Source: Lachnospiraceae bacterium (GTDB lineage: Bacteria; Bacillota; Clostridia; Lachnospirales; Lachnospiraceae). Taken from it: a stretch of DNA of 64,000 bases. The translations under genes and the position numbers were made by a program. Location: contig JAFZMO010000071.1 of assembly GCA_017551165.1 (NCBI GenBank), positions 62,001-126,000 of the forward strand, in the 5' to 3' direction. A model generated the notes under the pieces. That model made no database searches and was not told the origin of the DNA. It saw only the letters and a program-made list of their open reading frames with translations. Each line of letters starts with the position of its first letter. Within the stretch, counting starts at the first letter, position 1. This document shows positions 47,638 to 55,861 of this stretch, piece by piece.

Positions 47638-48402
47638 ATGGGAGTCGGCAAAAAGTTCTTAACGTGGTTGAACGGTGACGACGAGGACGATGAAGATCTC
47701 GACGACGATTACGCCGAGTATGAAGATGATGACGAGGAAGAAGGAGAAGCGAAGCCTTCTTTGTTTGCACGTTTAAAAGCTAAGGTGTTCCCGAACAAGG
47801 GGAACGAAGAGGATGAGTACGACGACGAGGCTGACGATGAGGTAGTAGCTCAGGAGCCTGCCAAGTCCAACCTCACCTCCAAGAACACGATTCTGACAGC
47901 AGGAACCTACAATAGCATTCAGCGTTCTGAGACCAACTATCAGAACACAGTGAACCGTCAGGCACAGGCATCGACGCAGTTCTCGCATGCTTCGCAACCG
48001 GCGTACCAGCAGCCCGCTTATCAGGCAGCTCAGCAGCCTGCGTATCCGCAGAAGACGCCTCTCGCGCCCACCAAGGAGCGCACCGCGTCGCTGAATCCTA
48101 CGGCCAATGTACCTCAGAAGCAGTTCTCGGTGATGAAGCCCACCAGTTTTGAAGATTCTTCGAGTATTGTCGATGTTCTTCGCAATGGCAAGGCGATCAT
48201 TGTGAACTTCGAGGGTGCCAACCCTGCATTGTCGCAGCGTATCATGGACTTTGTGTGCGGTTGTATCTACACGATCGATGGTCAGATCCTTCAGATCTCC
48301 GGCTACATTTTCATCGTAGCACCGAAGGATATGGACATCACCGGCGACTACACCGCATTCCTGCAGCAGGATTCCTTCGGCGTACCGACATTTCGCCAGT
48401 AA
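47638..48402 (+). CDS. sepF: Cell division protein SepF
   Basis: A 254-residue SepF. The start at 47638 follows gaagggag and gives the amphipathic N-terminal membrane-binding helix MGVGKKFLTWLNG. A very acidic stretch and a Gln/Ala/Pro-rich linker (about residues 90-165) follow, then the conserved SepF domain (about 168-250) with PTSFEDSSSIVDVLRNGKAI, RIMDFVCGCIYTIDG and IFIVAPKDMDI. It tethers FtsZ filaments to the membrane. It lies two bases after yggS. Confidence 0.95.
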   Translation: MGVGKKFLTWLNGDDEDDEDLDDDYAEYEDDDEEEGEAKPSLFARLKAKVFPNKGNEEDEYDDEADDEVVAQEPAKSNLTSKNTILTAGTYNSIQRSETNYQNTVNRQAQASTQFSHASQPAYQQPAYQAAQQPAYPQKTPLAPTKERTASLNPTANVPQKQFSVMKPTSFEDSSSIVDVLRNGKAIIVNFEGANPALSQRIMDFVCGCIYTIDGQILQISGYIFIVAPKDMDITGDYTAFLQQDSFGVPTFRQ

Positions 48403-48430
48403 TCAACGATAACGCGAAAGGATATTCATC

Positions 48431-48961
48431 GTGTCGAACAATACCGAGAAAACGCCTCAGCGCATTCGAAAGATCGTATACTTCTGGATCCCGATCCTCA
48501 GCGTAGCTCTCGACCTGGCCAGCAAGTACTGGGCCAAGACATATCTGAAGCCACGCAAGAGCATTCCTGTGATCGGAGATGCCGTGACCTTCACATATTT
48601 GGAAAATAAAGGAGCCGCGTGGGGTATGCTATCCGGGAAGATCAACTTCTTCGTGATCCTCACCGCATTGCTGATCGTACTGTTCCTGGTTCTGATCGCA
48701 CGCATGCCTGCAACAAAGCGATATCGTCCGTTGCTGATCACCATGTTGTGCCTTTTAGGCGGAGCGTTCGGCAACCTGTACGACCGGATTTTCCAGGGCT
48801 ATGTCACGGACTTCATCAGCTTTGATGTGATCCATTTTCCGGTATTCAATGTCGCGGACATCTTTGTAACGTGTTCCTTCTTTTCGCTGATCATCCTGTT
48901 TTTGTTTTACTACAGCGAGGAGGAGCTCTCGTTCATTCCGCTTCTCGGCTCGAAAAAATAA
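48431..48961 (+). CDS. lspA: Lipoprotein signal peptidase (signal peptidase II)
   Basis: A 176-residue membrane protease that removes signal peptides from prolipoproteins. Four membrane segments and the motifs LASKYWAKTYL, ENKGAAWGM, GGAFGNLYDRIFQGYVTDFI (first catalytic Asp) and FNVADIF (second) are present. It starts with GTG after gaaaggatattc. Its substrates here would include the carboxypeptidase lipoprotein encoded upstream. Confidence 0.94.
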   Translation: MSNNTEKTPQRIRKIVYFWIPILSVALDLASKYWAKTYLKPRKSIPVIGDAVTFTYLENKGAAWGMLSGKINFFVILTALLIVLFLVLIARMPATKRYRPLLITMLCLLGGAFGNLYDRIFQGYVTDFISFDVIHFPVFNVADIFVTCSFFSLIILFLFYYSEEELSFIPLLGSKK

Positions 48962-48972
48962 CGTCTGTTCAT

Positions 48973-49001
48973 TCCCCCTTGAATCCATGATTTAAGGGGG
49001 A
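48973..49001 (+). terminator. Strong hairpin between lspA and rluD-like gene
   Basis: TCCCCCTTGAATC pairs with GATTTAAGGGGGA (13 bp with one G-U pair, three-base loop). Only GTAATTT follows, so termination may be partial. Confidence 0.55.
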
Positions 49002-49023
49002 GTAATTTCACCAGGAGTTTTTT

Positions 49024-49947
49024 ATGGACACCAATGTACAGATCATCAGCATTCCGATCGACGATTCCTACGCGGATCGCCGCATTGATGCCGTGATGTC
49101 AGAGGAGATCGCGGAGCTCACGAGAAGCCATGCACAGAAGCTGATGGAACAGGGGCTGGTACAGTGTAACGGCAAGGTCCTGACCAAGCCGAGCACCAAA
49201 CTGAAGGTGGGAGACATCCTTGAGGTTACGATCCCCGAACCGGAGCCGTTGGACGTTCTTCCCGAGGATATTCCTCTTGCTATCGTCTACGAGGACGATG
49301 ACATTCTGATCATAAACAAGCCAAAGGGGATGGTAGTTCACCCGGCGCCCGGACACGCAAGCGGAACGCTGGTCAACGCGTTGCTTCACCATTGCGGCGA
49401 GCGACTCTCCGGGATCAACGGCGTCGTACGCCCCGGCATTGTCCACCGGATCGACCGCGACACCACGGGTCTTCTTGTCGTCTGCAAAAACGACACGGCG
49501 CACCTTTCGCTGTCGAAGCAATTGTCCACGCATTCCATCACACGCGTGTACGAATGCATCACAGAGGGCGTAATTCATGATGATGGAACAGTTGACGCCC
49601 CCATCGCAAGAAATCCCGCAGATCGCAAGAAAATGAGCATACAGCCGGGCGGCAGAAGAGCAGTGACGCATTATCATGTCAAAGAAGTACTCAAGAACCG
49701 GTATACCTATGTGTCCTGCAAGCTGGAGACCGGGCGGACGCACCAGATCCGTGTTCATATGGCGAGCATCCACCATCCGCTTCTCGGTGACACGGTATAC
49801 GGACGCCAGAAGCAGCCGTTCCCAACCGAAGGCCAGGTTCTACACGCAGGCGTTCTCGGATTCATTCACCCGACGAGCGGAGAGTACGTAGAGTTCCACG
49901 CACCGTTGCCGGAATATTTTGAGCATTTGCTCGCTAAGCTTCGCTGA
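49024..49947 (+). CDS. RluA-family 23S rRNA pseudouridine synthase (RluD-like)
   Basis: A 307-residue pseudouridine synthase. An N-terminal S4 RNA-binding domain (about 20-80, RRIDAVMSEEIAELTRSHAQK) precedes the catalytic domain with PKGMVVHPAPGH and the active-site motif HRIDRDTTGLLV; ETGRTHQIRVHM and DTVYGR follow. Position after lspA is the standard Firmicutes order (YlyB/RluD type). The exact target uridines cannot be told from the sequence. Confidence 0.94.
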   Translation: MDTNVQIISIPIDDSYADRRIDAVMSEEIAELTRSHAQKLMEQGLVQCNGKVLTKPSTKLKVGDILEVTIPEPEPLDVLPEDIPLAIVYEDDDILIINKPKGMVVHPAPGHASGTLVNALLHHCGERLSGINGVVRPGIVHRIDRDTTGLLVVCKNDTAHLSLSKQLSTHSITRVYECITEGVIHDDGTVDAPIARNPADRKKMSIQPGGRRAVTHYHVKEVLKNRYTYVSCKLETGRTHQIRVHMASIHHPLLGDTVYGRQKQPFPTEGQVLHAGVLGFIHPTSGEYVEFHAPLPEYFEHLLAKLR

Positions 49948-49975
49948 TCAAAATGCGAAGTATCACGAATTGTAT

Positions 49976-50028
49976 TAGTCTTTGTGATTCAATAGTTTTT
50001 TAGTGATTCAATAGTCTTTATGATTCAA
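49976..50028 (+). repeat. Three tandem copies of a 17-19 base unit upstream of an AAA ATPase gene
   Basis: Copies lie at 49976-49992 (TAGTCTTTGTGATTCAA), 49993-50011 (two bases longer) and 50012-50028. They are head-to-tail with no gap, in the spacer before the ATPase gene. They could be binding sites for a regulator or a simple slippage product. Confidence 0.85.
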
Positions 50029-50050
50029 GCTCGATGATAAGGAAAATGTT

Positions 50051-51394
50051 ATGACTGTTTTTAGACGTGACATTGTGAACGAGATCAGCCGTTTTCTCAG
50101 CAACAGCAAACGCTGTATCGCTGTGTTGCACGGCCTGCCTTGCATCGGCAAATCAACGATATTGCAACAGCTCGCAGAAGAACGCTGCACCGGCTATATT
50201 CTTGCCGACCTTGCAACGGACCGTGAGTTTCGCAATGTTATGTCGGAAGCGCTGTCCGCACAAAGTTCCCTTCTTTCCGTGTTATGTGACTTCTTCGGAC
50301 TTTCCGAAGGCACCATGCGCAACACACTTCTGATCCTGGACGGAGCAGAATATCTTGGACCGGACATCCGCAAACTGTTCACGAGCGACCTTCCGGATCG
50401 TTGTCTTATTGCGTCAGATCGTGCCGACTATCTGTTTTCGGAAGAGGGTTCCAAAACGCATTATGATGATATAGAAGTACAATTTTTCTCCGTACGTTCG
50501 ATAACATTTTCCGAGTTTTTGAGTGCTATCGACCATGAGGATTATCGCGATATCATCCGTGCGAGAGTACACGACAACAAAACAATACCGCGCATGCTTC
50601 GGGAAGAACTTTCAGAATTGTTTATCGACTATATTCTTGTCGGAGGTTTCCCGCAGGCAGTTTTCCAATATGTTTCGGAGCGCACCAACATTCCTGCGCT
50701 GCGCACAATTCACCGTCAGATCTATGCGACGATCCGGAGTACATTGTGTGATCGAAGACTGCCGTATGACGATTCGATCAGTCCCGCTCGGCTCCTGCAA
50801 ATATTCGATTATTTACAGGATAGTGCAGAAGACTACCCGCTTGTTTTTCATCCCGGACGCATCCGTCGAGGGTTAAGCAAGAGCGACTTTAAAGCGGAAA
50901 TCCGTTTTCTCGTCTGCAACGGATTACTTGCACCTGTGACCGTCACCGGACCGGAGATGGCAACGTCGGATGTACCTGTTGACTATATCGAAAACAGTAT
51001 TCCGGCTGTTACTGACCCCGGACTTCAGCGATTGATCGGCAACGACTACGACATTCTTTTTACAACGGAGCAGGATTCTCTTCCTTCATATGTTCTTCAG
51101 AGAGCACTGTATGCTATCTGTTACAATAATTATATCGATCCAAAGTATGTAGAGCTTTCACGAGACCGCATCATTCCTCTGTTGATCGAATCGCTGAACA
51201 CGGCGTTTGTGATCGTCTCAAATCGAACACGAAAAAGCAGGGTAGCAGAAGAGTTTCTCCGCAATAACGGCGCTCTTCAGTGCCTTCATATCACAGACGA
51301 CTCCGGTCGTAACGAATCCTCCGAGATGACCAACCACAACATAATGTGGTTCGAATTGGACGAAACACTAAAATGCAAAAAAAGCCATTTTTGA
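50051..51394 (+). CDS. AAA-type ATPase of unknown function (DUF4143-like architecture)
   Basis: A 447-residue protein. Walker A is GLPCIGKST (28-36), Walker B LLILDGAE (Asp97, Glu100), followed by sensor-like CLIASDRADYLF and a winged-helix-like middle and C-terminal region. The shape (N-terminal AAA fold, then a segment like FIDYILVGGFPQAV) matches the ATPases annotated AAA/DUF4143, whose function is unclear. Codon use is more AT-rich than in the genes upstream. It stands alone, preceded by tandem repeats. Confidence 0.7.
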   Translation: MTVFRRDIVNEISRFLSNSKRCIAVLHGLPCIGKSTILQQLAEERCTGYILADLATDREFRNVMSEALSAQSSLLSVLCDFFGLSEGTMRNTLLILDGAEYLGPDIRKLFTSDLPDRCLIASDRADYLFSEEGSKTHYDDIEVQFFSVRSITFSEFLSAIDHEDYRDIIRARVHDNKTIPRMLREELSELFIDYILVGGFPQAVFQYVSERTNIPALRTIHRQIYATIRSTLCDRRLPYDDSISPARLLQIFDYLQDSAEDYPLVFHPGRIRRGLSKSDFKAEIRFLVCNGLLAPVTVTGPEMATSDVPVDYIENSIPAVTDPGLQRLIGNDYDILFTTEQDSLPSYVLQRALYAICYNNYIDPKYVELSRDRIIPLLIESLNTAFVIVSNRTRKSRVAEEFLRNNGALQCLHITDDSGRNESSEMTNHNIMWFELDETLKCKKSHF

Positions 51395-51408
51395 TTTCAC
51401 AATACTTA

Positions 51409-51437
51409 TTGACAAGGAAATTCTATAATAGTAGAAT
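51409..51437 (+). promoter_or_regulatory. Predicted promoter of the BlaI-type gene
   Basis: Consensus TTGACA (51409-51414), 17-base spacer, TAGAAT (51432-51437). Confidence 0.75.
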
Positions 51438-51438
51438 T
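51419..51438 (+). promoter_or_regulatory. Candidate operator overlapping the BlaI-type promoter
   Basis: A perfect inverted repeat, AATTCTA (51419-51425), six bases, TAGAATT (51432-51438), covers the spacer and -10. It is well placed for autorepression by the dimeric repressor encoded just downstream, although it does not match the TACA/TGTA core known for BlaI operators. Confidence 0.5.
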
Positions 51439-51513
51439 ATTAGTGCACAGTATTTTATGTGCTTTGGCTTACTACATGATGTGAAATACGGATGTTAGTG
51501 GAGACAGGTATCA

Positions 51514-51888
51514 ATGGGTGAAATCAGACTGCACGAAGGTGAATTGAACGTAATGGAATTGCTTTGGTCCAACCAGAGCCTTTCTGCAAAAGACATTGCG
51601 AAAATCATCAAGGATTATATCGGTTGGGAGAAAAATACTACCTATACCGTTATTAAGCGTTTGATCGACAAAGGCGCCATTGTGCGCGAAGAGCCCGGAT
51701 TTATCTGCAAAGCCGTTGTTACCAAGTCTGAGATCCAGCACATTGAAACACGTGCATTGTTTGACAAATTGTTCGGCGGTGACATTTCCAATTTCTTCAA
51801 AGAGTATCTGGCAAATGAGAGACTCGGTGCGGAAGAGATCCGCGAGCTGCGTAAGATTGTCGATGCGCAATACCGAAAGCTGTTCTAA
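51514..51888 (+). CDS. BlaI/MecI-family transcriptional repressor, orphan
   Basis: A 124-residue winged-helix protein with LHEGELNVMELLWSNQSLSAKDIAKII and NTTYTVIKRLIDKGAI, the DNA-binding domain of the BlaI/MecI family, and a C-terminal dimerisation region. Family members repress beta-lactamase or other genes until cleaved by a partner sensor protease (BlaR1/MecR1). No sensor gene or beta-lactamase gene is near, so this copy probably answers to another signal or a distant sensor. A promoter with an inverted repeat precedes it, suggesting autoregulation. Confidence 0.88.
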   Translation: MGEIRLHEGELNVMELLWSNQSLSAKDIAKIIKDYIGWEKNTTYTVIKRLIDKGAIVREEPGFICKAVVTKSEIQHIETRALFDKLFGGDISNFFKEYLANERLGAEEIRELRKIVDAQYRKLF

Positions 51889-52203
51889 ACAGATACTATT
51901 GATTGCGTTCGGCAATACAAATCCATACGACACAGTAAGAAAAGCGCCCGGAGAGAAGCACTTCGGGCGTTATTCCAAAGTATCTATTATTTCGCTAAAC
52001 GCAGGTTTTACGAAATATAACGTCCGAAAAACAGCGGTTCTCAAGCTGTAGTATCCTTTTTTAGTGTTTCTGACGGCTGTATGTATAATTGCAATTTCCT
52101 TTGATTGTTTCATTCGAATGCTGTATACTGTTGTTGTAAGTTCCCATGTTTTACAACTACACTATGATCATGAAACTCTATCGCAAATAACACGGAGGTT
52201 TTT
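51889..52203 (+). other. Intergenic region: weak terminator and promoter for the recombinase gene
   Basis: About 315 bases with no gene I can support. A hairpin at 51945-51969 (8-9 bp, GCCCGGAG with CTTCGGGC) followed by TTATT may end the repressor transcript. A promoter, TTGATT (52101-52106), 17 bases, TATACT (52124-52129), points to the recombinase. The region is AT-rich. Confidence 0.55.
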
Positions 52204-53262
52204 ATGGCTGCTAACGAATCCTATCACAAACAATTGGCCAGAAAAAACGAATTAAAACTTCGCGAACTTCGTCAAAGCCTTCCTTCGTTTTGCGATCGTT
52301 TTTTTCGCGGCATTGAACCGACAACCGCCTCCCGGACCAGACTGGCTTACGCCACAGATCTAAAGGTCTTCTTTCAATACGTCCAGACACAGATCCCGAG
52401 ATTCAACAATCGAGACATTTATACGTCCGACATAACGATCCTTGATGAAATCAATTGCTATGACATTGAGAATTATCTCGACTATCTGAAGGTATACACA
52501 AACTCCGAGGGAGTTACTCTCACGAATGACGAAAACGGTTTAAAGCGTAAATTATCGGCTGTTCGTTCCCTGTATCGTTATTTCTATTTTCATCACGAGG
52601 TTTCCGGTAATCCGGCTGCTCAGGTAGCCGTTCCGAAGATCCATGAAAAAGCCATTATTCGATTGGATGAAAACGAAACTGCAGAACTTCTTGACACCGT
52701 TGAATACGGCGCCGGCGGTTCCGATCGACTTCAGGCGTTTCACGAAAAAACCAAGGATCGTGACCTGGCTCTTGTCACATTACTGCTTGGTACGGGAATT
52801 CGTATTTCGGAGTGTATCGGTTTGGACCTCAATGATGTGGACTTCGATAACGACAGGATCAAAGTCACGCGAAAAGGCGGTAACGAAGCTTACGTATACT
52901 TTGGCTCTGAAGTACGAGAAGCACTGCAGATTTATTATCAAAAGCGCTGCTCTCTCACTGCTGCCTCCGGTCACGAGAATGCATTATTCCTTTCGAATCG
53001 AATGTCGAGAATGACCGTGCGAAATGCTGAAGTATTGGTCAAGAAGTATGCCCGTTCCGCAGTGGCGCTCAAAAAGATCACACCTCACAAACTGCGAAGC
53101 ACCTACGGCACACAGTTGTACAAGGAAACCGGCGACATTTATCTCGTAGCCGACGTTCTCGGTCATAAAGATGTAAACACGACAAGACGCCACTATGCTG
53201 CAATTGAGGAAGAACGACGCAGATCCGCCAAGGACAAGGTGCACCTTCGTCGCGAAGATTGA
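52204..53262 (+). CDS. Tyrosine recombinase, XerS-like
   Basis: A 352-residue site-specific recombinase. The N-terminal core-binding domain (about 25-140) is followed by the catalytic domain with Arg200 (GTGIRISE), Lys224 (RKGG), His295 and Arg298 (HKLRST), His321 (LGHKD) and Tyr331 (RRHYAAI): the complete active site. The length and long N-terminus resemble the single-recombinase XerS system that resolves chromosome dimers in streptococci rather than XerC/D of about 300 residues. Phage-type integrase is an alternative, but no other mobile genes are near. Confidence 0.85.
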   Translation: MAANESYHKQLARKNELKLRELRQSLPSFCDRFFRGIEPTTASRTRLAYATDLKVFFQYVQTQIPRFNNRDIYTSDITILDEINCYDIENYLDYLKVYTNSEGVTLTNDENGLKRKLSAVRSLYRYFYFHHEVSGNPAAQVAVPKIHEKAIIRLDENETAELLDTVEYGAGGSDRLQAFHEKTKDRDLALVTLLLGTGIRISECIGLDLNDVDFDNDRIKVTRKGGNEAYVYFGSEVREALQIYYQKRCSLTAASGHENALFLSNRMSRMTVRNAEVLVKKYARSAVALKKITPHKLRSTYGTQLYKETGDIYLVADVLGHKDVNTTRRHYAAIEEERRRSAKDKVHLRRED

Positions 53263-53291
53263 TTGCCGCAGTCGCATTGAACAACATATTC

Positions 53292-53333
53292 GCTATACAG
53301 ACAATCTAAACGAATCAGCTACACAGACAATCT
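53292..53333. repeat. Two direct copies of a 16-base sequence after the recombinase gene
   Basis: GCTATACAGACAATCT at 53292-53307 and GCTACACAGACAATCT at 53318-53333 (15 of 16 identical, 26 bases apart). The second copy forms the last codons and stop of the transglutaminase gene on the minus strand, so the first looks like a local duplication of that gene end. Confidence 0.8.
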
Positions 53334-55841
53334 CATATAAAGACGTCGGAACAGCTTAGCCTTTTGCCTCAGTTGTTTCATTGCAAACTTGAAGCTGTCC
53401 GTAGCTTTACTCAATTGTTCCGCACTCAGAGCCTCGTTTCCGAACGAGGCTTTTTCTACGAGCTCAATATAAGCCTTAGCTTCATCGTCGGGCATGGAGA
53501 GGAACGAGACGAGGTACTCTCCCATTTTCTTGTGATAAACATTGTTCTCCGGAGCAACATCCATACTGCGGAGCAGTTTCGAGAGCGTTGTGTATTGATA
53601 TACAAGGCGCATATTATCTGACTTATGATACAGGCGGTATTTGCGTATGAAGAAACGTGAAGCAAGGATTACGAGGAACACCGCAAGCCCGCCGAATACA
53701 AGAACGATCATATACGGGGTTGCAGCCTTCAGCTGATCGGTTACATTGTCTACCGGTGACTGTGTCTCGGAATCCTCACCGAAGAAGCCGCGGAAACGGT
53801 CCCAGAACGTACCGCCTTCCTCAGACTCACCGGCCATAGCGCCGACTGTGAACTCTACCGGAACCCATCCGAAGCCCTCGTAGTAGACTTCAACCCAGGC
53901 ATGTGCATCTGCAGCTCTGGCTTGAACACTGATCAAGCTGGGCTCCTCATCGCCCTCAACGGTATAGTTAAAACCCTGGTACCATTCCGATACATTCTCG
54001 TCGTCAATCGTTTCAGTGACAAGGGCATCACTGAACTGAATAAAGTATCCCTCCACGTAACGTGCCGGAATGCCGTTAGCACGCAGCAGGATCGCTGCAG
54101 CTGTCGCAAAATGAGCACAGTAACCGCACTTTTGTTCATTGAGGAAATACGCGACAAAATCCTTATTGGACGGCGTTATACCGGGGCTGAGGGTGTACAT
54201 ATAGTTGTCTTTGAACAGATTGAGTATCCGGTTGATCACGGTTCTTCGATCGTCGCCGCCGATGTTATTCTCTTGACAGAATTTTCTCACATCCGATTGG
54301 ATATTATCCGGGATGTAGAGGTAGTTTGCATACACATATCTGCTGTACAACATCTCATTGGTGTTATCGGAAAGATATTCATTTTTCAGATCCGGGTTCT
54401 CTTCCAGGTAATCAAGAGCCTCCCGAACATTGTATACCGGATAATACGTATAGAACATCTCCTTGTTGCGCGTGCGCATGTCATATAACGCATAGTCGCC
54501 GTATTCCTTAAGCGTTCCCTGCACTGCCTCCGAATCGAAATCAATGTTCGTAAAATAAGGGGTATACAGGTAACTGTCACGCGCCCCGATATTCGTGATG
54601 GAAACTCTGGCTTTCGCCAATTGATCGGCAAACTCCAGTTCCGAATTGTAAACTTGCTTGATCGTATCGGACTCCAGATTGATCAAAGCTTCCTGATCGC
54701 GAAGGTTGTATCTTCTGGAAGAAAGGATTTCGTTCTTTCGTGTGATATGATTCCATCGATTGTCACCGTATACCTCTCCGATATATCCACGAAGGTAGAT
54801 ACCCTCAGGATTATCGGGAACGATCTTAAGGTCAAGATGCGGTTCAAACGAAAGTACGACCTGACGGATACCGCCCAGCTGTCCTTCGTTCAATCCACCG
54901 GTTGCAGCATATTGATTAAAGAAGCCCGCAAGACCGTTCAAAGCAAACTCCTTAACCATCTTATCCGTGCCGTCCTTCCAGGAGCTGAAATTGCTTCTGA
55001 AGCGCCTCGGAGACATTGTTGTAAGCAATCCGGCCAACAGACCGACAGACACTATGATCACTGCGGCAAATACAACCATCTGTTTCATGGAGGTTGTGAA
55101 TCTGCCGGCTTCGTGATAAACATGCTCACCCTTGATCCGAACATCATGCGCGATACCTCGGTACGGCATATAGAATCTTCCGCTTCGTCGTAGGATCAAA
55201 ACGCCAAGGAAACCTACGGCTATCATGGCAAGATAGAAATAGTTCACATCGTCATCAAAATACATGCAGATCTGTACGATGGGAAACGCCAGCAGGAACA
55301 CTCCGAAAGGGCTCATTCTTCCGGAGATTGCAGAGTTATAGAAGCATATGCTTAGACAAGACATCAGAATCAGGCAGCATGTGATCGTTACCTCGCGATT
55401 CTTGATCACCTCGCTGTACTCACGAACACCGTTCAGGTTCAATTTGTCATCGATCACCTTCAATACGATGTTCAGGATGGCATTGATACCGCTGTTCGCA
55501 TACCAATGCAGGAAATATGCGATCAGACATATGATCACAAACAGTATGATATATCCGACATTGAACACAAGCCTGCTGTAATAGAACATCGCCGCAAAGA
55601 ACGACATAACAGCAATGAACAACAGCAAAATGACCATCATATGCGGCAGCTCAAAGCTCGTGATAAACAATCCCGTGGTGCCGAACACGCACAGAAAGAT
55701 CAACAGGCCCTTGATCAGACATACCAGTATTCTGTCACGTTTTGAAAGCACAGTGTAAGAAAGATCCATGTCTACGCCGTACTTGGCTTCATAGATCCCG
55801 GAAAATTCCGCAATTGGATTTTTCTTACGCGTCTTGAACAT
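53319..55841 (-). CDS. Transmembrane transglutaminase-like protein (TgpA type)
   Basis: An 840-residue membrane protein: about six membrane segments in residues 35-225, another near 255-275, then an extracytoplasmic transglutaminase-like domain with Cys575 in KCGYCAHFA and the His of DAHAWVEVYYEGFGW, a last membrane segment near 705-730 and a cytoplasmic tail. It is the third gene of a moxR-DUF58-transglutaminase unit, a very common bacterial arrangement whose substrates are poorly known. It starts 21 bases after the DUF58 gene, with gggaagg upstream. Confidence 0.9.
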   Translation of the reverse strand: MFKTRKKNPIAEFSGIYEAKYGVDMDLSYTVLSKRDRILVCLIKGLLIFLCVFGTTGLFITSFELPHMMVILLLFIAVMSFFAAMFYYSRLVFNVGYIILFVIICLIAYFLHWYANSGINAILNIVLKVIDDKLNLNGVREYSEVIKNREVTITCCLILMSCLSICFYNSAISGRMSPFGVFLLAFPIVQICMYFDDDVNYFYLAMIAVGFLGVLILRRSGRFYMPYRGIAHDVRIKGEHVYHEAGRFTTSMKQMVVFAAVIIVSVGLLAGLLTTMSPRRFRSNFSSWKDGTDKMVKEFALNGLAGFFNQYAATGGLNEGQLGGIRQVVLSFEPHLDLKIVPDNPEGIYLRGYIGEVYGDNRWNHITRKNEILSSRRYNLRDQEALINLESDTIKQVYNSELEFADQLAKARVSITNIGARDSYLYTPYFTNIDFDSEAVQGTLKEYGDYALYDMRTRNKEMFYTYYPVYNVREALDYLEENPDLKNEYLSDNTNEMLYSRYVYANYLYIPDNIQSDVRKFCQENNIGGDDRRTVINRILNLFKDNYMYTLSPGITPSNKDFVAYFLNEQKCGYCAHFATAAAILLRANGIPARYVEGYFIQFSDALVTETIDDENVSEWYQGFNYTVEGDEEPSLISVQARAADAHAWVEVYYEGFGWVPVEFTVGAMAGESEEGGTFWDRFRGFFGEDSETQSPVDNVTDQLKAATPYMIVLVFGGLAVFLVILASRFFIRKYRLYHKSDNMRLVYQYTTLSKLLRSMDVAPENNVYHKKMGEYLVSFLSMPDDEAKAYIELVEKASFGNEALSAEQLSKATDSFKFAMKQLRQKAKLFRRLYMRLSV

Positions 55842-55861
55842 CAGGTGTTACCTTCCCTAAT

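Noticed and set aside
52026..52066. Terminator hairpin ACAGC/GCTGT followed by TTTTTT
   Set aside because: Only five base pairs, and the T-run is 10 bases from the stem; too weak to list separately.
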